Assembly: GCA_028873745.1 (NCBI GenBank)
Contig: JAPPNT010000204.1
Coordinates: 30,352 to 56,387, forward strand
Direction: 5' to 3'
Length of the DNA: 26,036 nucleotides
Source of the DNA: Chloroflexota bacterium
GTDB taxonomy: Bacteria > Chloroflexota > Dehalococcoidia > Lucifugimonadales > UBA1127
Shown here: positions 21,679-26,036 of the stretch, piece by piece
Position numbering within the stretch: the stretch's first letter is position 1
How the letters are laid out: each line of letters opens with the position of its first letter
The notes under the pieces: model-generated
Seen by the model: the letters and a program-made list of their open reading frames with translations, nothing else
Databases searched by the model: none
What the model was told of the DNA's origin: nothing
Position numbers and translations under genes: made by a program

Positions 21679-23646
21679 CTACTCCGTGCTCGCCTCCCAC
21701 ACCCGGAACCCCTGGAACCGCACCGTCCCCGTGTTCTGCGTGAACAGCGTCGCCAGCGCCCGCACCTCGCCCTCGCGCTGGTTGTGCGTCAGGTTCAGCG
21801 TCGCCACGAGGTCCCCGTCGGCGAACAGCCACCCGGCGTCGCCGAGCGCGATCAGCTGCAGGTGCATCTCCCGCTTCAGGCTGACGCCCTGCCCCTCGGC
21901 GACGGGCTTGAACCCGTCGCGCGGCTCCCACTTGTAGTGGTGCCAGGACCCGCGAAAGGTCACGACCACCGCCTCCATCTGGTTCGGCAGGCCCGGGTCG
22001 CCCTCCGCATCGCGGAACGCAAAGCCGAAGTCCCACTGCGTCTGCGGGCGCGTGTAGACGGCCTCGGCGATGAAGTCGCGGGCGAAGACGCCGCTGTCGT
22101 GCGTGGTGATGATCCCCGGCACCGGCTCCAGCTCCCCCTCCTCCGGCCCATACAGCGGCCGCCGCTCCAGCCCCTGGAACTCCTCGAACGTCACCGCCCC
22201 CCACTCCCCGCGCCCCACCCCCGGGCGGGTCAGGAACGCAAACTCGCCCGGCTGCCACGCCTCGCCCATGTCGACCGTCCTGCCCAGCTTGCCGTTCACC
22301 ACGACCCACGCCCGGTCGTCGATGGCGATGACCCGGATGTGGTTCTCGGCCCCCGGGCTCGGGTCGAAGCCGGGGATGCTCTCGAACGGCGTGAACGCGA
22401 TGCCCTTCCCGTCCAGCGACGCCCGGTTCGGGTTGTCCAGGTCGGCCTCGGTGCCGCGCAGGATGAGCAGGTAGTTCCAGTTCTGCTGCAGCGTTTTGGG
22501 GTTCGTCACCGTGACTTCCGCCATGAAGTCCGTCATCGCCGCCCCGGAGCGCACCAGGCCGTCGTCCGCGCCCCCCTCCAGCGGCCCGAACGACTTCAGC
22601 AGCTCCGGCAGCGGCCCCGCCAGCAGCGTCGGGATGAGCTCCTGCACAGTCTCCGCCGAGATGGCGAAGCTCAGCCCCTCGGTCTCGCGGTATCCGAAGG
22701 TGAGGATGCCCAGCACCTCCCCCGACGTCGAGATCATCGGCCCGCCGCTGTTGCCCGGGTTCGCCGCCGCGTCCGTCTGGATCACCTCGCTCTCGACGAA
22801 GTCGCTGTAGCGCACGGCCGACACGATGCCCCGCGTCACCGTCGCCTCGCCCTCCAGGTCGAGCGCGTAGCCGATGAGCACGACCTCCTCCCCGGACCTC
22901 ACCCGCGAGACGTCTCCAAATGGCAAGGCCCGGAAGTTGCCGCAGCAGATGCGCAGCACGGCCAGATCATGCGTCTCGTCCAGCCCCAGCAGCTCCGCCC
23001 GGTACTCCGTCTCCTCCTCGCCGACGGTGACCGTCACCTGCGACGCGCCCGTGAAGATGTGCTCGTTGGTGACGATGAAGGCCGTGTTGCCGTCCACCTC
23101 GAAGATGACGCCCGAACCGGTGCGCCGCCGCGTCTCGACGCGGACGACGGACTCCTTCACGCGCTCGATGATCGCGCTGAGCGACGGCGTCGGCACCGGC
23201 GTCGCCGTGGGCACCGGCGTCGGCGTCGCGGTGGGCAAAGGCGTAGGGGTCGGCGTCGGAGCGGGAGTCGAGGTGGGCGACGGCCGAGGCGTAGGTGTTG
23301 GCAGGGGCGTGGCGGTCGGCAGCGGGACAGGCGTCGGCGAGGGCATCGCCGCGACGGTGGCCTCCAGCAGCGCCGTGACGGTGGCCTCGAGGTTCGGCGT
23401 CGGCGCGGGTGTCGGCACCGCCGACCGGACGGCCGCCTCCACCGTGGCGGCGATGTCCGGCGTCGGTGCGGGCGCGGGCGCCCGCTCCGTGCACGCGAAG
23501 AGCAGCAGGACGAGGGCTATCGCGCTGCGCCACGTCCACCCTGCCCGTCGCCGAGCCGTTTTCGCGCTGATAGTCGGAAGAATAGGCCGGACCCCCCGAG
23601 AATCCGGGGCCGCCGATTCGGGACAGCCGCCATGGGGTTTGTCCAT
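21679..23646 (-). CDS. Trypsin-like serine protease lipoprotein with Pro/Thr linker and two C-terminal beta-sandwich repeats
   Basis: This protein is about 655 aa. A hydrophobic segment ends LLFAC with Cys52 as probable lipobox cysteine, although the 40 residues before it are unusually long. Residues about 78-154 are a Pro/Thr-rich linker with PTP repeats. The protease domain (about 155-350) has the triad His196 (TNEHIF), Asp227 (THDLAVL) and Ser300 (NPGNSGGP), as in Deg/HtrA-type enzymes, but no PDZ domain is apparent. Two similar C-terminal repeats (about 370-510 and 525-655) each contain a long substrate-like strand block ending in FEEFQG or FQGFRV. They look like concanavalin/LamG-type (DUF1080-like) sandwiches that may bind glycans. 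Only the ATG at 23646 is in frame before the signal; its ribosome site is weak. Confidence 0.86.
   Translation of the reverse strand: MDKPHGGCPESAAPDSRGVRPILPTISAKTARRRAGWTWRSAIALVLLLFACTERAPAPAPTPDIAATVEAAVRSAVPTPAPTPNLEATVTALLEATVAAMPSPTPVPLPTATPLPTPTPRPSPTSTPAPTPTPTPLPTATPTPVPTATPVPTPSLSAIIERVKESVVRVETRRRTGSGVIFEVDGNTAFIVTNEHIFTGASQVTVTVGEEETEYRAELLGLDETHDLAVLRICCGNFRALPFGDVSRVRSGEEVVLIGYALDLEGEATVTRGIVSAVRYSDFVESEVIQTDAAANPGNSGGPMISTSGEVLGILTFGYRETEGLSFAISAETVQELIPTLLAGPLPELLKSFGPLEGGADDGLVRSGAAMTDFMAEVTVTNPKTLQQNWNYLLILRGTEADLDNPNRASLDGKGIAFTPFESIPGFDPSPGAENHIRVIAIDDRAWVVVNGKLGRTVDMGEAWQPGEFAFLTRPGVGRGEWGAVTFEEFQGLERRPLYGPEEGELEPVPGIITTHDSGVFARDFIAEAVYTRPQTQWDFGFAFRDAEGDPGLPNQMEAVVVTFRGSWHHYKWEPRDGFKPVAEGQGVSLKREMHLQLIALGDAGWLFADGDLVATLNLTHNQREGEVRALATLFTQNTGTVRFQGFRVWEASTE
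23594..23609. other. Hairpin inside the start region of the protease gene
   Basis: CCCCG and CGGGG arms with a 6-base loop overlap a second possible pairing (GAATC with GATTC, to about 23619). The competing hairpins fall within the first 20 codons of the protease reading frame. This may indicate either translational control or that this stretch is really intergenic and the start is mis-assigned. Confidence 0.3.
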
Positions 23647-23692
23647 CCTGTCCAGTTTCGGCTATCACCGAGGCCGGAACAAGGCCGCGAGC

Positions 23693-24175
23693 CTACACTT
23701 TCCCGCTCGCCGCGCGGATGTCGGCGATCTGCTGCAGGATGGCGCCGTCCTCCTGGTCGAGGTCGATGGGCTGCCCGAAGGGCTGCGGGAAGTCGACGGG
23801 GATCGAGTAGTAGACCTCCAGGTAGTTGTTCTCCGGGTCGCGGAAGTAGATGCTCGCCGTGTTCCCGTGGGTGATGATCCGCTCCTCCTTGACCCCCTCC
23901 TCCTGGAAGAGCTTGTGGAACGCCTTCAGGTCCTCCAGGCTCGCCACGTGCATCGATATCTGCTGCACCAGCCGCACATCCTCGGCGGCCGTCCGCCCCG
24001 CCGTCAGCAGGATTTCGTGGTGCTCCTCCGCCGGCCGGGCCGAGAGGAAGCACGCCTCCCTGTCCGGCATCCGGTCCGTCACCGTGAACCCCAGCACGCG
24101 AGTGTAGAAGTCCAGCATCTTCGGGTAGTTGTAGCAGTACAAGCCAATGTGGCCCAGTGACGTCACCTGTGGCAT
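23693..24175 (-). CDS. VOC-superfamily protein (glyoxalase/catechol dioxygenase-like)
   Basis: This 160-aa protein contains one VOC module pair. His9 (LGHIGLYC), His76 (ISMHVAS) and Glu120 (NNYLEVYY) are spaced as the 2-His-1-carboxylate metal site of the extradiol dioxygenase branch, and RDPENNYLE is the classical signature. The start at 24175 is set by a GGAGG-type site (GGAGGAGGGCGAG) directly upstream; the frame is open further up but only through C/G-poor-quality low-complexity sequence. It lies 46 bases upstream of the protease gene in the same direction. Substrate unknown; ring cleavage of catechol-like compounds or glyoxalase-type chemistry are possible. Confidence 0.88.
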   Translation of the reverse strand: MPQVTSLGHIGLYCYNYPKMLDFYTRVLGFTVTDRMPDREACFLSARPAEEHHEILLTAGRTAAEDVRLVQQISMHVASLEDLKAFHKLFQEEGVKEERIITHGNTASIYFRDPENNYLEVYYSIPVDFPQPFGQPIDLDQEDGAILQQIADIRAASGKV

Positions 24176-24250
24176 CTCGCCCTCCTCCGCCGACCCTCGC
24201 CGGCGCGTCCTCTGTGTCTCGATGCGATGTCGATGGTGCGCGTACCCTAT

Positions 24251-24340
24251 CCCCCCCCCCCCCCGCCCGCGAACAACCCCCCGACCCACCCCCCCCACCC
24301 CCCCATAACCGCAACCCACCCGCCCCACAACCCCCGCGTT
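24251..24340. other. C-rich low-complexity block
   Basis: A run of 14 C at 24251-24264 is followed by repeated C tracts with almost no G, in the gap between the VOC gene and the mmcQ-like gene. The complementary strand could form a G-quadruplex. Similar homopolymer tracts at both window edges make a sequencing or assembly artefact equally likely. Confidence 0.5.
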
Positions 24341-24341
24341 T

Positions 24342-24359
24342 CACCGGCGAACGCCGGTG
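24342..24359. repeat. Perfect REP-like palindrome
   Basis: CACCGGCG and CGCCGGTG (8 bp) flank AA in an intergenic position. The hairpin has no U-run. It resembles REP-type extragenic palindromes, but only one copy is visible in this window. Confidence 0.5.
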
Positions 24360-24401
24360 CCCAGGGCGACCCCACCCCCGCTTGGCCTCCGCCCCCCGAC
24401 C

Positions 24402-24410
24402 TGCTACCAT
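24402..24410 (+). promoter_or_regulatory. Extended -10 promoter of the mmcQ-like gene
   Basis: TGC directly followed by TACCAT lies about 30 bases before the GTG start and upstream of its GGAGG site. It is the same motif form as at nuoA, the esterase and the MFS gene. Confidence 0.45.
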
Positions 24411-24441
24411 CCCGCCCCGAACCTCGACGGAGGCCCGCCCC

Positions 24442-24801
24442 GTGGACAGCCCCATCAAGGAGCAGCTCAAGGCATTCGCCCTCGGCCTCCCCGGCGCGTG
24501 GGAAGACCACCCTTGGGGCGAGAGCGCCGCGAAGGTGGGGAAGAAGGTCTTCGCCTTCTTCGGCGTCCCCTCGACCGGCTTCGGCATGTCCGTCAAGCTC
24601 CCAGACTCCGCCGAGGCCATCCTCACGATGCCGTTCGCGCGTCCCGCCGGCTACAACCTTGGCAAGAGCGGCTGGGTCGAGATGCACTTCACCGACGACG
24701 ACGCCCCGCCCATCGACCTGCTGCTGGACTGCGTCGAGGAGAGCTACCGCGCCGTCGCGCCCAAGACCCTAGTGAAGGAGCTGGACGCCAGAGACGCGTA
24801 A
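24442..24801 (+). CDS. MmcQ/YjbR family protein
   Basis: This 119-aa protein belongs to the MmcQ/YjbR (CyaY-like fold) family. The N-terminal helix is followed by LPGAWEDHPWGESAAKVGKKVFAFFG, typical of the family (the W-HP-G block), and SGWVEMHF then EESYRAVAPKTLVKEL at the C-terminus. GTG is the start, with GGAGG 8 bases upstream; the open frame further up is C-rich intergenic sequence. The family is annotated as DNA-binding on structural grounds, but its cellular role is not settled. It is probably a single-gene transcript. Confidence 0.88.
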   Translation: MDSPIKEQLKAFALGLPGAWEDHPWGESAAKVGKKVFAFFGVPSTGFGMSVKLPDSAEAILTMPFARPAGYNLGKSGWVEMHFTDDDAPPIDLLLDCVEESYRAVAPKTLVKELDARDA

Positions 24802-24812
24802 GGGCACCCCCC

Positions 24813-24838
24813 GTTCGCCCTGAGGGAAATCGAAGGGC
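24813..24838. repeat. Dispersed intergenic repeat, copy 2
   Basis: GTTCGCCCTGAG ... TCGAAGGGC with a variant centre (GGAAA in place of CCCG), directly after the mmcQ-like gene. See the copies at 14461 and 25909. Confidence 0.7.
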
Positions 24839-24852
24839 GGCCCCGCACTCCG

Positions 24853-24881
24853 TAGACCCTCCCCGCTTCTCCCGCTACCCT
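24853..24881 (+). promoter_or_regulatory. Candidate leaderless promoter of the sugar kinase gene
   Basis: TAGACC (24853-24858) and TACCCT (24876-24881) are spaced 17 bases apart, and the -10 ends 6 bases before the ATG. Transcription would start at or next to the start codon. No ribosome site is visible, which fits a leaderless mRNA. Confidence 0.4.
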
Positions 24882-24887
24882 GACCGC

Positions 24888-25862
24888 ATGAACACCCAAC
24901 TCCCACCCCAACGCCGTCCAGCAGCAGCATTCCGGCCCAGGATCGTCGCGCTTGGCAGCATCAATATGGACTTGGTTGCGGTGGCCTCAGCGCTGCCAAA
25001 GCCCGGCGAGACTGTGATGGGGGACGGCTTTGCCACCCTGCCCGGAGGTAAGGGAGCGAATCAGGCCGTAGCGGCCGCCCGTCTCGGCGCCGATGTACGC
25101 ATGGTCGGCCGGGTCGGGGACGACGTGTTCGGCCCCATGCTGATTGCAGGCCTGGAAGCCAACGGGGTCGATGTGTCGGATGTGATGACCACGCCGGGCT
25201 CCTCGTCAGGCATTGCCGTCATTCTGCTCGACGGTGAGCGGCAAAACTCCATTGTGGGCATCTACGGGGCGAACATGGCGTGCGACGCAGTCCAGGTCGA
25301 AGCCGCCAGCCGCGCCCTCGACGGAGCGGATGCTCTCCTCCTGCAAATGGAAATCCCCTCTGGCGTTTCGCTGGCGGCTGCACAAATCGCTCGACGAATG
25401 GGAGTTCGAGTCATCTTCGACCCCGCTCCAGCGTCGGCTATTCCCCTCTCGTCTTACGAATTCTTCGACATTGTTGCCCCCAACCAGTCCGAAGCTGAAG
25501 TCCTGACCGGCGTCTTGGTTGACGGCATAGACTCCGCGTATGAGGCGGCGCGAATACTCCGGTCACAGGGCGCTAGGACGGCCATCATCAAATTGGGTGA
25601 GCAAGGCGTCGTCTACGCATCCGAAGAGGGCTCCGGACACGTCGCTGCCTTTCAGGTCGAAGCGATCGATACCGTGGCCGCAGGAGACGGTTTCGCCGGC
25701 GCCCTCGCCGTTGCCCTCGCCGAGGGACAGCCGGTCGAGCGCGCCCTTCGCTTTGCATCCGGTGCCGGCGCGCTCGTCGTCACCAAGCGCGGAGCGCAGG
25801 ACGCCATGCCGGACCGCGCCGAGGTCGAGCGGCTCCTGCATTCCCAGCAACCCTATCCATAA
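24888..25862 (+). CDS. PfkB-family carbohydrate kinase, ribokinase-like
   Basis: This 324-aa protein carries VALGSINMDLV at the N-terminus and LPGGKGANQAVAAARLGA (GGKGANQA, 53-60), the first PfkB signature and sugar-binding segment. The second signature, DTVAAGDGFAGALAVAL, has the likely catalytic base Asp267; the usual GAGD is AAGD. The length fits ribokinases (about 300-320) plus an N-terminal tail of about 17 Pro/Arg-rich residues. Known family reaction: ATP-dependent phosphorylation of ribose or related sugars or nucleosides. D-ribose is the best guess, but other pentoses or nucleosides are possible. There are no sugar-transport genes beside it in the window. Confidence 0.9.
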   Translation: MNTQLPPQRRPAAAFRPRIVALGSINMDLVAVASALPKPGETVMGDGFATLPGGKGANQAVAAARLGADVRMVGRVGDDVFGPMLIAGLEANGVDVSDVMTTPGSSSGIAVILLDGERQNSIVGIYGANMACDAVQVEAASRALDGADALLLQMEIPSGVSLAAAQIARRMGVRVIFDPAPASAIPLSSYEFFDIVAPNQSEAEVLTGVLVDGIDSAYEAARILRSQGARTAIIKLGEQGVVYASEEGSGHVAAFQVEAIDTVAAGDGFAGALAVALAEGQPVERALRFASGAGALVVTKRGAQDAMPDRAEVERLLHSQQPYP

Positions 25863-25908
25863 CGCGGTGCGGGGCTTCGGCCGCCTGTCATAGGGGCCAC
25901 TCCCACCC

Positions 25909-25934
25909 GTTCGCCCTGAGCCCCGTCGAAGGGG
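25909..25934. repeat. Dispersed intergenic repeat, copy 3
   Basis: GTTCGCCCTGAG ... GTCGAAGGGG after the kinase gene, differing from copy 1 by one inserted C and the last base. It lies immediately before the homopolymer-rich edge. Confidence 0.7.
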
Positions 25935-25937
25935 TCG

Positions 25938-26036
25938 CCGGGGGGGGGGGGGGGGGGGGGGCGGCGCGCCGCCGGCGCCCCCCCCCCCCAAAAAAAAAAA
26001 AAACCACCCCCCCCCCCCCCCCCCCCCCCGCCCGCG
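25938..26036. other. Homopolymer-rich window edge, no gene
   Basis: Long runs of G, C and A (about 22 G, then C, then 13 A, then C) with no coding potential. It most likely reflects assembly or sequencing error at a contig end, not biology. Confidence 0.65.

Noticed and set aside
23160..23480. Repetitive GGCGTCGGC-like sequence as a CRISPR or minisatellite
   Set aside because: The repeats are irregular and in frame, encoding the Pro/Thr linker of the protease; there are no constant repeats with unique spacers.

Overview
The window looks like a chromosomal contig from a high-GC member of the Chloroflexota, most likely Dehalococcoidia or a SAR202-type marine lineage. This is inferred from the layout of an 11-subunit complex I that lacks NuoEFG, a 2-oxoacid:ferredoxin oxidoreductase beside it, lipoproteins with long Pro/Thr linkers, and an apparent selenoprotein. 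No rRNA, tRNA or CRISPR array was found. Both window ends run into unnatural homopolymer tracts and look like poor assembly edges.

Layout. (1) 107-1020, minus strand: two small redox proteins, a thioredoxin-fold protein with a one-cysteine CPDV site and a glutaredoxin-like protein whose first active-site cysteine is an in-frame TGA (UPTC, probably selenocysteine). (2) 1113-14398, minus strand: a complete ferredoxin-type complex I cluster read as nuoA-B-C, then a two-gene 2-oxoacid:ferredoxin oxidoreductase (korA-korB), then nuoD-H-I-J-K-L-M-N. Most nuo junctions overlap or nearly touch. The kor pair instead has its own AT-richer upstream region with promoter-like and operator-like sequences, and is followed by two strong hairpins. 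(3) 14497-17485: a divergent pair (lipoprotein esterase with a coiled coil; MFS exporter) and a small hypothetical protein. (4) 17573-21468: an island of visibly lower GC holding a DNA methyltransferase that converges on a GHKL (MutL/MORC/Hsp90-like) ATPase preceded by a 76-residue helical protein. It has a consensus sigma-70 promoter and ends against a strong shared terminator. It resembles a reduced or undescribed modification/defence module. (5) 21679-25862: a trypsin-like lipoprotein protease with two C-terminal beta-sandwich repeats, a VOC-family protein, an MmcQ/YjbR protein and a PfkB sugar kinase.

How the genes fit together. KorAB oxidises a 2-oxoacid (probably 2-oxoglutarate) and reduces ferredoxin. 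A complex I without the NADH-oxidising NuoEFG arm would take those electrons, reduce quinone and pump protons, so the insertion of korAB between nuoC and nuoD suggests functional coupling. The two small redox genes directly downstream may serve thiol maintenance near this low-potential chemistry. The methyltransferase/ATPase island is unrelated to this metabolism and is probably acquired.

Promoters in the GC-rich part share an extended -10 form, TGC-TAnnnT, seen before nuoA, the esterase, the MFS gene and mmcQ. The island promoter is instead a classical TTGACA/AATAAT type.
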